64,000 nucleotides of DNA from Cannabis sativa. Its lineage: Eukaryota; Streptophyta; Magnoliopsida; Rosales; Cannabaceae. Positions 44,749 through 57,480 of this stretch are shown here, piece by piece. The notes under the pieces were generated by a model. The model was not told where the DNA came from. It did no database searches and saw only the letters and a program-made list of their open reading frames with translations. Position 1 is the stretch's first letter; each line of letters begins with the position of its first letter. The stretch is taken from NCBI RefSeq assembly GCF_029168945.1, contig NC_083605.1:35105280-35169279 (forward strand), read 5' to 3'. The translations under genes and the position numbers were made by a program.

Positions 44749-46630
44749 TGTTCGGTTTTATGCCCTAAATAAAACTAATTTCAATATAATCAGATTTACT
44801 TATTAATATAGATCAGAAATAACATTTAGTGTTGCATGGTTCACATGATTTATTTCATGATTATATGTACATAATGTATAAATTCATCTGAAACCCTTTT
44901 CACATACTTGATCCTGTTTATTGTGCCGTCAACACATTGGAAAGTAAACATGACTATGTGAATAAAGTTTCCTAGATTTATCAAACATAGGGTTTTACTG
45001 ATATGATAATCTACAACAGAGTTTACTTGCATTTGGAGAAGTGCTATGTTCTTTCCAGAGCATTGGTTAAAGTAAAGCTCAGGTTGGATGCATGGAGTAT
45101 GCATCGGAAGGGACCGATATTGAACTTTGACTTAGATTTATTAAACTTACCGTAATATCTATTCAAGTCAATATCGCCTAGTTGATCCTAGATCAAATGA
45201 TCTTAATCCTGTTATGATTAGGCTCAATCTCAGGAGGCTATTCGTGTTCTTTGATTTGTTAGTTAAGCCTACTTTTAGGTCAGGGTAATACGTACATTTT
45301 GGGAACACGGTAGTGCAATTGAGTGGGAGCTCTATCATAAACATGGAATCTATAGCTTCTATCTGGCGAATAGTAAGTAAAGGATGATCACCTTCGAGCT
45401 TGACCAAACGAAAATAAATGGTGGAGATCTCATTTCACATAAGCTGAAATATCATTTATACGGGGTTAAGTGTTTTAAGGATTAAATACATTGTAGGGTG
45501 TAACAGTAATCTAATCCCTATACAGTGTAGATCATTCATATAGAGGATCATTGAACAAATTAGGATTATAACAATGGATAACTAATGATGTGTCTATATG
45601 GTGGAACATATAGAGCATTCTATATACTGAGAGTGCAATTCTAAGTTTTATGCGTGGATTCAACGAAGAATTAATAAGTTAGTGAATTTTAATAATAAAT
45701 TCTTGATCTACTTATTGGAAGCTCGGTTATATAGACCCATGGTCCCCGCACTAGTTGAGATAATATTGCTTGTAAGACTCATATAATTGGTTTTGATTAA
45801 TCAATAATAATTTTCAATTTAGACTATGTCTATTTGTGAATTTTTCACTAAGTAAGGGCGAAATTGTAAAGAAAGAGTTTTAGGGGCATATTTGTTAATT
45901 ATGATACTTTGTATGGTTCAATTAATAAATATGATAAATGACAATATTATTTAATAATTATTTATAGTTATTAATTAGTTAGAATTGGCATTTAAATGGT
46001 TGAATTTGAAAATTGGCGTTTTTGAGAAAATTAGATGCAGAAAAGATAAAACTCCAAAATTGCAAAAAGTGAGACCCAAATCCACTTGTATAGGGCCAGC
46101 CACTTTTGTAGGGAATTTAAACTAATATTTTCATTATTTTAATGCCAAATAATTCAAACCTAACCCTAGTGGAATGCTATAAATAGATAGTCAAGGCTTC
46201 AGGAAAATTACACTTCTGATTCAGAAAAAACTGAGCCTCTCTCTCTCTCCCGATTTTTGGACGCACCCACTTTCTCTCTCTTCTTCCTTCAATTTCGAAA
46301 TCCTTAGTGATAGAGTAGTGTCCACACACAGCAAGTGATACCTCAACCATAGTGAGGAAGATCGTGAAGAAAGACTTTCGGCAAAAAGGAGTTTCAGCAC
46401 TAAAGAATCAGAGAAAGAGATCCAGGTTCAGATATTGATAATGCTCTGCTACAGAAAGGAATCAAGGGCTAGATATCTGAACGGAAGGAATCATTATATT
46501 CCGCTGCACCCAATGTAAGGTTTCCTAAACTTTATATGTGTTTATTTCATCGTTTTAGAAAGTTTATATTTAGGGTGTTAATCAACATACTTGTGAGTAG
46601 ATCTAAGATCCTGGTAAAATAATTCCAACA
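44749..46630 (+). repeat. Family-3 5' LTR
   Basis: 1882 bp, TGTTCGGTTTTATGCCC...AATTCCAACA. A plant promoter-like CTATAAATAGATAG lies at about 46179. A CT-rich tract follows (about 46230-46290). Confidence 0.92.
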
Positions 46631-46650
46631 ACTGGCCTCAGAGCCATGGT
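46631..46650 (+). other. PBS-like site, family 3
   Basis: ACTGGCCTCAGAGCCATGGT directly after the 5' LTR. It differs at two positions from the initiator-Met type TGGTATCAGAGCC. Confidence 0.6.
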
Positions 46651-49600
46651 AATTGATTTGCTTGCAAGAAATTTGGACTTTAAAACGATTGTTTGATGTT
46701 TTGGATGGTATCATGTTGTATTGAGTGTTATTTGATGATTGATTGATTTTTGTGAATTTTCGTGAAAAATAATTGAATATCTGTTTCTGGAATTATTTTT
46801 ATTGGATAGTATGGAAAATATTAAGCAAGTTACTTTTTTACAGAACTCAATTTCGATTTAATTTGAATTAGTTATGATTTTTTGAAGTTTCGAAAAAATC
46901 GGGGTTGAGCTTAATCCCACCTGCGCATGCGGAGAGGCTGCTAGCAGCCCCCTGCGCCTAGGTTTCACGCCCAAGCCAGCCCATGCGCGCCCATGCTTGG
47001 CATACTGTCCGTACAACTCGCAATTTTTTCGTTTTTCTTCGTTTTTTATGCTTTTTCATGGAATTAACTTCCGATTTTTTATGTAGTTCTGTATTTATAC
47101 ATTTTCTATTCCTAATTCAATTCTAATTATCATAATTAAATTTTTAAATATTTTTTAAATTTAATTCATGATATTAGTGTAATTTGAATTTGAAAATAGT
47201 AAATATCTATCTTTTTTGCTTAATTATCTATCTTATTTTTAAATTTGATTATATCTTATCTTATTTTTAAATTTAAGGTCAGATTTTAAATTTTTAAATT
47301 ATTTTTTTATTTAAATTTAAAATAAGATAGCTATAATCATGTAATTTTAAATAGATGTAAGATATTTTGCTAACTTTTAAATTTTGTTATTTTATTTATT
47401 TAAATTACATTTAAAATCTCAAAAAGATATTCATGTATCTTTCTTTAATTTTTTATTTAATTTTTATTTATAAAATAACATTTAAATTTTAAAAGTAGTT
47501 AGCAAATTTTGAAATGATATTTAGGTTGGTTGAAACCTAATTTTTCAAAATTGTAGGTTTAATTTTAAATTTTTTTTTTGAAATTTCGAAATTTTTTAAA
47601 TTTTCGAATTTTTTTAATTTAATTATTTAATTTTTCGATTTTTTTTTTAAAATTAAATAAATCCTACATCCAACTATCCAGCTAACCTTGTTGCAGGAGT
47701 ATGTGTTTTAGCTTGTTTGTAAGTTTTTTTTAAAACCTATTATTGCTTGATTGCAAATAGCCATGGTTACTTTTTGCCAGATCTAATGATCTGATGGCTC
47801 CCTTGTTCAAGTAAATAATTTGTAACAGGTATATTTACAATCTTCTTTCATCTGTGTATGACCTAGCAACATGATAGGACTCATCCAAAGTGTGCCTGTG
47901 TGAGCCTATGTGTTTAATTTCATTATAGATGCATATAGGTTGTTGTTGCTAAATAAATTATCATAGTTCTTGATAGATTTTATTTAGGCCCATTTAGCTT
48001 TTGGGCCTATTCAATTAATAACAGTTGTTCATTTTAAGGTTAAATTCCTCTCTTTTGGGCCTTGTGTGAGAGTTGGGAGCCATAGTAGTGGGTACGACAT
48101 ACTGAACCCAGCACCCCCTCACATGAACCACCCCAATTGTGAAGGCCCATTTGCCTGATTTGAATAACTGTACTAGGTTAATTAAACTAGTTTAACCTAA
48201 TAAAATTGATTAGCAACATAATTAATTTCATTTATTTTGAAATTAATTTAAGAAAATTATAGTTTAAAGAATTTTTTATTCTAAGCTAAACTATATGTAT
48301 TTTCTTGTATTTAATTAAATTTAGAATTATAACCATCTAGATTCTTTCTGAAGCTTAATTTAAATTTTTCGTTAAATATTCCTATTTAAGTTGACATTTA
48401 GTTATCTCTAACTAATCAACTTAAATCTGAATATCTTTTGGATTTAAAATTTTAAAATTAAGTTGAGGAATTTTAGGAATTTGTTATTAAGATTCTTTAG
48501 ATATTTTTTAAGTTAATATCTTTTCGAATATTAACTTAAAATTAAATATTTTAGATATTTTTTAAGTTGATATCTTTTCGAATATTAACTTAAAATGATA
48601 TATTTTCAAATTAAGTGGTTATAACTTAATTTTTGATATTTAATTAATTTTAAATTTGAAAATATTTAAGTTCTAGATTTTTTCTAATACAACTTAAATT
48701 AGATATTTTTTCAAATTTTGTGGAAAAGATACTTAGTCAAATAAAATATTTTCTATATAGTCATTTCTAGACTACTTATTATTTCTAATATTAAATAAGA
48801 AAATATTATACATTGTGAAATTAATTATTTAAATAATTAATTTTGGTACAATTTATTTTTAGTATATTTTTCCTAGTATTAAACTAGAGATTAATAATTA
48901 AGCCTTCTCTACACTTAATTATTTATTTTTTGAATTTACTACATTTAATTAATTTGAAAATTAAATATCTAAGTTGATTTTCATCATGATACTTAAATAT
49001 TTTTTTTCATGACACTTAATTAAATAGAAAATTATTTTTAGTTGAAATTTATTTTTTCAACTAAATTTAAATAATTTTCAAAATATATATTTTCTTTATT
49101 TTATTAATCAAATTTCGAAATTGTATTTCTTAAATGCTGCAATTTCGAATTTTATTTGAAAAATAGATTAAAGTTGTAAATTATTTATTTTAATTTTGGA
49201 CCAACTTAAATCAATAATTTTTTCATTAATTGATTAATTTAAAATAAATGAAGTAAAATATATTTAATTAGAAATTGAATTAATTAGTCAAAGGAAAATC
49301 TAGATAGGTGATATTTTTGCTTGAAGTATTTTTCTAGTGTATTTGATTAAATAGAAAATTAATATTTAAGTTCATACTTAAATATTTGAAATTTTTCTTA
49401 TATATATTTAATTAAATAGGAAAATTATATTTTTTGTTGTAAATTAATTTTGGGCCAACATTAAATTGGAATAATTTTTCCAGGATTTAATTTTTTATTT
49501 TAACATGTATTTTCGAAAATTGTATCCTTAAATACTTTAATTTTTCGAAATGCAATATATATATTTATAGAAAATTAAATTTGAGTTGTAAATTAATTTA

Positions 49601-51000
49601 AATTAGTTTTGTAACAACTTAAATTGAATATTTTTCTAAATATTTATTGGAAATTATTACTAAGATGGAATAATTCATGTTATTTTCATATCCATCTAAG
49701 TAAAATTTATAAATATTAAATTAAAATTTATATTTAGAATTTTTCATTCTAAATTAAAAGTTTTAATTAATAAATATATATTTAAAATAAATAGATTAAA
49801 TAAAGAGAATCAAAGAAAATACAACTCTCTTTAAATAATGAGCTTTATTATTAAGATATTCGATCTCCATTGTTGGTTTTACATCGTGTTTGTTTTAGTG
49901 AGTAATCCTCCCTAATGGAGGAACGTTCATTAGCAATTTCGCACCGTTTAATCTCGAAAGATAAGTAGTTTGTAAGTGTTTTATATGGTATGGATCACCC
50001 TAATGGTGGCGACCATATTTGACTTGCAAATTGCGAAACAATGGTGGAAGCTCATAAGATAGAATTGCCTTGACTCTCGCCTAAACGGGACAACGCTGAA
50101 TTCCAATCTTGATCGAATAAAAGGTTGCTAGAATGTTTAACATTTTAGATGAGCTGACAACTCTATTCAATGAATAGTAGCTTTGACTCTCGCCTAAACG
50201 GGACACTGATATCAGTTTGTTGAAAATCTTGGAAATTATTTAGGATTGTAAGTTTTAGTATTTTCACTTGTCATTCCTACTTGCTATATGTTTAATAATT
50301 TTTGAATTGTGTATGAATTTATATTGAACCATGTTATTTTCTGTTATTAAGTTGTAGTTTAATTTTGAATCTTCATTGTTGGTCTAACTTGGTTTGTTTA
50401 TCTAATGAGATAAATCCCTAGTGGATTTTCACCATTAGACATACATAATAGTGTTAGATCTCGAAAGATAAATATTGTATATGCGACATCTAGCTGTTCA
50501 TCAATAGAAGACACCTTAGACTAGTATTTTTACGATATGAAACAAGAAGATTGTATAAATAAGATTACTTTGACTTTCGTTAATCGAAGCATCGTTGGAT
50601 TCTTATTTAATAAACGAAATTATCCTAATTCCTCTTAGCTTATTCATTTCGAATTAGCTCAATAACATATCATTGGATGAATGGTCTATATATCATTTAA
50701 TGTCATTATATTTTCTCTTAAGAAATTAAATGACGCATATGATTATAATCCCGAAATTCTATCCCCAATGATATAAATCCTCCATCTTAGAAATCTCCTA
50801 CTTTTATGGGCAAATCTGACTTAGAGTTAAATTAGTAGTGGTGGTCCAAGATAGAATTACTCATTATATTTGGTATAAATTTAAGTCTTTGACTTTAATT
50901 TTAGATTCCAAACAGAAATTTTCTTATATTTCTAATTCCAGAATACAATACAGTTACACTTTCTCAAGTGTTTAATATCCATCTTCTATTAATGGATTCA
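46651..51000 (+). other. Family-3 leader: GC block, AT-rich repeats
   Basis: No coding sequence found. GC-rich block at 46912-47010. Very AT-rich DNA with recurring TTAAGTTGATATCTTTTCGA and similar motifs (about 48400-49800). Two diverged copies of a ~250-bp block at about 49868-50130 and 50374-50640 ('CATTGTTGGT...', 'ATCTCGAAAGATAA', 'TTTGACT(C/T)TCG'). The phrase GACTCTCGCCTAAACGGGAC occurs at about 50078 and 50183. Confidence 0.7.
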
Positions 51001-52960
51001 AACTGTATGGAATATGAGTTCGGTATTCTGTGACCAGGATCCACTTGCACTATTCTAAGAATTCTTTGATGTAACTAAACCTAAGTCATCAAAAGACACT
51101 ACCACATTTTTTTTAATCTATGGCATTTGTATCTTGTTCATAGTGGATTTGACAAGATCAATCTCTGCAAAGAGTTAATATGCCTATATCCACTGAAAGT
51201 AGTTCATCTCATTCGCAGATGGATGTACATTCAGGGGTGGATATGAGTTTTTTCGTTGTATTCTTAAAACGATAACTCTAGATTATACCTTTTAGCAAGA
51301 AATTTGAAATGTTTGAAAAATTTCATTAATTTCTAGCAATGGTTAAAACCATTAAGGTAAGTGGTTAAAGATCTTGCGAACTGATAGGGTGGAGAAATAG
51401 TTAGTAGATATGCAGTTCAAAGATCATTAAATTGATTTTTGAATTATATCTAAACTTACCTCCTCAGAAATTTCGAGTTGCATATTGATGATTAGTTACT
51501 AGTCGTTGCCTAATTCCTTCTATGGTAATACAATTTCAGAATGATGTAATGGTTGTATACTTAATGTAAATCATTACTAGATTCATGGATGACCTAATCA
51601 AAATCTTAAGAAAAGCTAGAACTGTTAACCATGGTTTGTTAGCTATTCTAAGTGATTAGGGGTGGACCATCCCATAGTCAATAGATAAGAAAGTGTTTGT
51701 TCAAACAAATACTACTTTTCTAAAAAAATGACTAAGTCTGAAAATAAAGTAGCAAATAAAGGAGACATTTAATTCTTGATTCCAAAAGTGTTCTATCATC
51801 TTATATCCCACTGGCTCTGTTGTCTTGTCACAACCGAAGAGTTCAATACCATTTAGTTTTCTTCGACATAATTCACGGTACCTTGTCGTAGTGGGAGAGT
51901 TTCTAGGAACTCACATTCTTATGACTTGGGAGACACTAGTAATTAAAATCCATTGTGAGTTTAAACAAGTAATGGATTGTCAAGATAAGAAACTAAGAAG
52001 AAAAGCCAATAGAACTATGGTTTAATCCATTCACATGGAGTAACCTAAGTTTTCTATTACAAGGACATAAAAGGAAATTTTAGTTAATAAGTCTATTCTA
52101 TGGACTTAACAAAACTTCCTGTTCCTAGTATTATAGGTTTGAGTTTATCTAAACCTATGGCTTGTGGTATACCTGGTAATTACTTACTCTAATGCAAGCA
52201 ACTTACTTTAGTAAGATGCTGAAGCATTTTCTTTCTAATGGCAATCTATAGAAGCTTCACAACTTCTTAGGCATAGATTTTATTTATCTAAGGAAAAGTC
52301 TCAACTATTCCAGAAAAGATAAAGCCATGAAAGAATTTCTTATATCAACAGTGAGAGGTCTCAGATATGCTTTTGTATGCCTTAGACCAGACACCTGCTG
52401 TTGAGTGGGAGTAATGAGTAGGTATCAGATTAATCCAGGAGAAGAACATTGGAAGACAATCAAGTAAATCCTAAGATTAAGAAGAGGAACTATATGTTAG
52501 TCTATAAGGGTGCGTTTAAAACTCTTAGACTACACCACATCAGATTTCGAAATTTGCCTTTGTGCTAGAAAATCTTTCTGATAAGATGGTGATTACTCTG
52601 GGGGTGGAATAGTAATTTTGGAGAAGTGCAAAAACCTATCTGAAGTCTCTAGGTCTACCAGGAAGGGACTGAATGTTAAAGTTACAGGAAAGGTACTTAT
52701 TCAGTCTAAGGAAAGTTCTATACATCTTTGGCACCATTCCAAATTGCCTAAACTACTAATGTTAATTTCCTGATTAACCAAAAGTAGTTGCCAAAGGTAT
52801 GTATAGAATCCAGTATCCCAAGAGAGTAGACATATAGAGAGGAATTTCACATTATTAATGATTTTGTGATTAAGGAAGAGTAATGGTGGAGAAAAGGTTG
52901 TGTTTAATTCAACCTTTCAGATCCTATTACGAGGAGTTTACTACTACTACACTTGATTTG
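51001..52960 (+). pseudogene. Family-3 pol remnants
   Basis: No open frame longer than about 70 codons, but copia Pol can be followed across frames: a gag-pre-integrase-like WHLYLVHSGFDKI near 51120, and an RNase H region near 52384-52620 (ARPD/CLRPD-type start, MSRYQINPGEEHWKTIK, and a decayed DSRKSTSG region). Integrase and RT are not individually recognisable. Heavily mutated. Confidence 0.65.
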
Positions 52961-53024
52961 TATATCAAGGTGTTGAGATTATTTGAAACGCACTTTTTGT
53001 TTTATATTAGTGCAAGTGGGAGTT

Positions 53025-54903
53025 TGTTGGGTTTTATGCCCTAAATAAAACTCATTTCAATATAATCAGATTTACTTATTAATATAGATCAGAAATAACA
53101 TTTAATGTTGCATGGTTCACATGATTTATTTCATGATTATATGTACATAATGTATAAATTCATCTGAAACCCTTTTCACATACTTGATCCTGTTTATTGT
53201 GCCGTCAACACATTGGAAAGTAAACATGACTATGTGAATAAAGTTTCTTAGATTTATCAAACATAGGGTTTTGCTGATATGATAATCTACAACAGAGTTT
53301 ACTTGCATTTGGAGAAGTGCTATGTTCTTTCCAGAGCATTGGTTAAAGTAAAGCTCAGGTTGGATTCATGGAGTATGTATCGGAAGGGACCGATATTGAA
53401 CTTTGACTTAGATTTATTAAACTTACCGTAATATCTATTCAAGTCAATATCGCCTAGTTGATCCTAGATCAAATGATCTTAATCCTGTTATGATTAGGCT
53501 CAATCTCAGGAGGCTATTCGTGTTCTTTGATTTGTTAGTTAAGCCTACTTTTAGGTCAGGGTAATACGTACATTTTGGGAACACGGTAGTGCAATTGAGT
53601 GGGAGCGCTATCATAAACATGGAATCTATAGCTTCTATCTGGCGAATAGTAAGTAAAGGATGATCACCTTCGAGCTTGACCAAACGAAAATAAATGGTGG
53701 AGATCTCATTTCACATAAGCTGAAATATCATTTATACGGGGTTAAGTGTTTTAAGGATTAAATACATTGTAGGGTGTAACGGTAATCTAATCCCTTTACA
53801 GTGTAGATCATTCATATAGAGGATCATTGATCAAATTAGGATTATAACAATGGATAACTAATGATGTGTCTATATGGTGGAACATATAGAGCATTCTATA
53901 TACTGAGAGTGCAATTCTAAGTTCTATGTGTGGATTCAACGAAGAATTAATAAGTTAGTGAATTTTAGTAATAAATTCTTGATCTACTTATTGGAAGCTC
54001 GGTTATATAGACCTATGGTCCCCGCACTAGTTGAGATAATATTTCTTGTAAGACTCATATAATTGGTTTTGATTAATCAATTATAATTCTCAATTTAGAC
54101 TATGTCTATTTGTGAATTTTTCACTAAGTAAGGGCGAAATTGTAAAGAAAGAGTTTTAGGGGCATATTTGTTAATTATGATACTTTGTATGGTTCAATTA
54201 ATAAATATGATAATGACAATATTATTTAATAATTATTTATAGTTATTAAATAGTTAGAATTGGCATTTAAATGGTTGAATTTGAAAATTGGCGTTTTTGA
54301 GAAAATTAGATGCAGAAAAGATAAAACTGCAAAATTGCAAAAAGTGAGGCCCAAATCCACTTGTATAGGGCCGACCACTTTTGTAGGGAATTTAAACTGA
54401 TATTTTCATTATTTTAATGCCAAATAATTCAAACCTAACCCTAGTGGAATGCTATAAATAGATAGTCAAGGCTTTAGGAAAATTACACTTCTGATTCAGA
54501 TAAAACTGAGCCTCTCTCTCTCCCTATCTTTGGCCGAACCCACTTTCTCTCTCTTCTTCCTTCAATTTCGAAATCCTTAGTGATAGAGAAGTGCCCACAC
54601 ACAGCAAGTGATACCTCAACCATAGTGAGGAAGATCGTGAAGAAAGACTTTCAGCAAAAAGGAGTTTCAGCACTAAAGAATCAGAGAAAGAGATCCAGGT
54701 TCAAATATTGATAATGCTTTGCTACAGAAAGGAATCAAGGGCTAGATATCTGAACGGAAGGAGTCATTATATTCCGCTGCACCCAATGTAAGGTTTCCTA
54801 AACTTTATATGTGTTTATTTCATCGTTTTAGAAAGTTCATATTTAGGGTGTTAATCAACATACTTGTGAGTAGATCTAAGATCCTGGTAAAATAATTCCA
54901 ACA
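53025..54903 (+). repeat. Family-3 3' LTR
   Basis: 1879 bp, TGTTGGGTTTTATGCCC...AATTCCAACA, preceded by AAGTGGGAGTT and followed by the ACCCG duplication. Confidence 0.92.
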
Positions 54904-55617
54904 ACCCGTTCCTGTGGCATTCGAACCCCACCAAAATCTATTCATCATTTTTTCAATTTGATCAATCAATTTTTTTGATAGTTGGAAACAACTCATAACA
55001 TAGGTAGGAATTGATTGCACTACTGTTTTTAGGAGAATTTCTTTCCCCCCAGCCGAAAATAGCTTCTCTTGCCATGAATCAAAAAGCTTCCAAATTCTGT
55101 CAGTGATGTTTTGGAACAATATCTTCTTGTCTTTTCCAGAATATGATGGTAAGCCCAAGTATTTCTCATGTAGAAGTTGAATTGGCATTTGGAAAATCTG
55201 ATGGAATCTTGATTTGTCATCTCTATTGGTGTTTGGAGAGAAAGATAGACTTGATTTTGCTTGATTGATGAGTTGTCCAGAAGCTTTGCAATAAAAGTCC
55301 AGAGAACGTTTTAGTGAAATACTAGAGGAGCTATTAGCTTTGTAAAGAATGAGGCTGTCATCCGCAAAGAAAAGGTGCGTGATGGATGGAGTATTCCTTG
55401 TGATTCGAAGGCCTTGAAAATTACCAATCATTTCTTCGTATTGTAGCACTCGAGATAAGGCTTCTGAACAAATAATAAAGAGGTAAGGCGATAACATATC
55501 ACCTTGTCGAATCCCTCTCTCTGAAATAAGGTTTCCTTGAATTTCTCCATTAACCAAAAAAGAATAAAATACAGAGTTAAAGCATCTTACAATTAGATCC
55601 ACAATTTGTAGGATGTT
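54904..55617 (-). pseudogene. LINE ORF2, reverse transcriptase part
   Basis: First piece (5' end on the minus strand) of the LINE. Contains [42 protein letters not shown] with the catalytic [22 protein letters not shown] and FWWGS, the usual order of an L1-type plant RT. Endonuclease and the front of RT are missing: homology stops at about 55617, consistent with 5' truncation at insertion. Interrupted at 54908 by the family-3 element and resumed at 44743. No ORF1. Confidence 0.9.
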
Positions 55618-56760
55618 TAAAAAAATTACGATATACATTTTTATATATATATATATAAATAAATTTAAAATTATCTAAATGTTAAAAATATGAAGAGTGT
55701 ATTAATATACTTAATTTTAGGGAGTGAGCCTAAATTAATTATAGTGTTGGGTTATTATTATCTTTAATTATTATATTTAATATCTCAAATATTTTTTGTG
55801 TTGTATGCTTTTTTTTTTTTTTTAGTAATTTTACTTTTTAGTTTTAACTATAAATTTAACTGAGAATATAATATTATACTTCTTCATCTAAGTAAATAAT
55901 TATTTATCATATAGTATTATTATAGTGGAAAAATAATTACATATTAAACTTGCTTTATGTATTTTATAAAAATAAATTATTTAAAGCGAATTCTCTAATA
56001 ATATATATAGTGAAAGGAAAACGCTAGCTCCATCAAAATAATTGAAGAACTTTTTGGTATATCAATACTTTGAGGACTAAAATTTTTGGTACAGTTATAG
56101 ATTATAGATTAAACCATATTTTATAGAAACTAAGCTATGCGTGCTAGAAAGTAATGTGTGGCAATTTTTGTTTAATATAAAATGTGTAAGATATTGATAT
56201 TGTATTTCTAAAAGGAATTATTTATAAATAGTTTTATGGAATTTTAAATATTTTTATAATTTTTTTGATTTTATTTTAAAAAATACGATTTTTTATGTTA
56301 TATTTTTTGTTAATTTATTATTTAATTTTTATTATATGTATGTTATTTTTTGTTATTATTTTAATATTATTTAAAAATTATTTTTATATTATTTTTATTA
56401 GTTTTTTTCTGAGTTGTTTTTCGTACTATTTATATAAAAAACTGTACAAAAATATAATTTATTTACAAAAAATAAAATAAAATAATATCTTATATAATTA
56501 TCTCTTTATAAAATTACTAATTTGCTAAACACTACAAGTTATATTGAATTCCAAATTAAGCCGTCTCCTTTATTTATTTATTTTGATGTACATATCATCA
56601 GATAGATATAAAAAATTATATAAATGTTATAATTTTATATATTTATGTCTAATATTGTTTTAACATATGATTTTTTTGATAATATATTACCAAGAAAAGA
56701 TATAATTTTAGATTTATAATTGAAAAATCAAATTTTGTTATAAATAAGTTTTAATTTAAA
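55618..56760. other. AT-rich intergenic DNA
   Basis: No gene found. Short TA microsatellite at about 55640-55660. The 61-codon frame at 56295-56480 is a low-complexity product of T-rich sequence. Confidence 0.65.
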
Positions 56761-56763
56761 GAA

Positions 56764-56770
56764 TATAAAA
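56764..56770 (+). promoter_or_regulatory. Possible TATA box of PPR gene
   Basis: TATAAAA, about 717 bp before the chosen ATG and some 50-150 bp before sequence that looks like 5' UTR (GC richer, CT-rich, from about 56830). Context only. Confidence 0.4.
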
Positions 56771-56829
56771 TGTTTTTGTGTTAGAATTATTATCCTATCC
56801 TTTACTACTAGATATCCATCCAATATCAT

Positions 56830-57480
56830 ATCCTTATCTGAGACTGACTGAGACTGAGAGGAGACTCTGTCACTGCCGTGCCTCATTCAAATGTTCAATT
56901 TTTGGGTGAAAACTTAAAGTTGTGAACTCTGCAGCTCCTTCTCCGGTGGAGCACTGCCGTCGCATCTACTTTAATTCATTCCATGGGACGAAGAGCTTCT
57001 CTTCTCCTCCTTCAATGCATTGTGTTAACCTGGGTCGGTCCAAGGTATTATTTTTCAACTTTTTCTCTGTTTAAAATGGTGTCTTGATTTCTAATTCCAT
57101 TTGTTTTATTTTTTATTCCTGACCTTCTTGCTCTGTTCTGTTTCTCTTCTCAGAATATCTCATTTCATTTACTTCTCAATTCTCTCTCAACTTCAAGGAT
57201 GAGGTGGGTGGTGGTCATAATTCTTTCTAGTTTTGTTGATGTTTTTTGGTGATGCTAAAGGTCTTCTCTGTGTGATGTTTATGTTTGAACTCTGAAAGAT
57301 TGTCACCTTTTGTAGTTTCTGTTGACTTTGTGCAGATTGTGAATTTCATTCTTAGGCTGGAGTTAGAGGTTAATCAATGGTTCAGCTTTGAGGCCATGCC
57401 ATTTCCCTTCTATTAGTGTATGCTCTACCACTCTTTTGTAGTTCTTTTCGGTGTTTATTTACTTAAAAGTAGGTGGAGAA
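56830..57480 (+). other. Probable 5' UTR with introns, PPR gene
   Basis: The composition changes from AT-rich to mixed near 56830. Candidate intron 1: donor CAAG/GTATTA (57045), acceptor TTTCTCTTCTCAG (57153) after a pyrimidine tract. Candidate intron 2: donor GAG/GTGGGT (57204), acceptor TTTGTGCAG (57335). An upstream ATG at 56983 opens a short reading frame. Splicing is inferred from signals only. Confidence 0.45.

Larger units (their letters stand above)
44749..54903 (+). mobile_element. Ty1-copia element, family 3 (complete, decayed)
   Basis: 10155 bp with duplication ACCCG (44744-44748 and 54904-54908), LTRs of 1882 and 1879 bp, a PBS-like site, a 6.4-kb interior and a purine tract (about 53014-53022, AAGTGGGAG). 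The first 3.2 kb of interior is a GC-rich block followed by very AT-rich leader; pol remnants are confined to about 51000-52960. LTRs are roughly 98-99% alike by eye, while the interior has no long frame. It interrupts the LINE ORF2 just behind the RT domain. Confidence 0.92.

Noticed and set aside
44850..45407. Minus-strand frames present in both family-3 LTRs (also 53126-53683)
   Set aside because: They recur only because the LTRs are duplicates; no start context or similarity supports a gene.
57451..57480. Upstream start of the PPR frame
   Set aside because: The codon at 57451 is GTG, not ATG; plant nuclear translation would begin at 57481.
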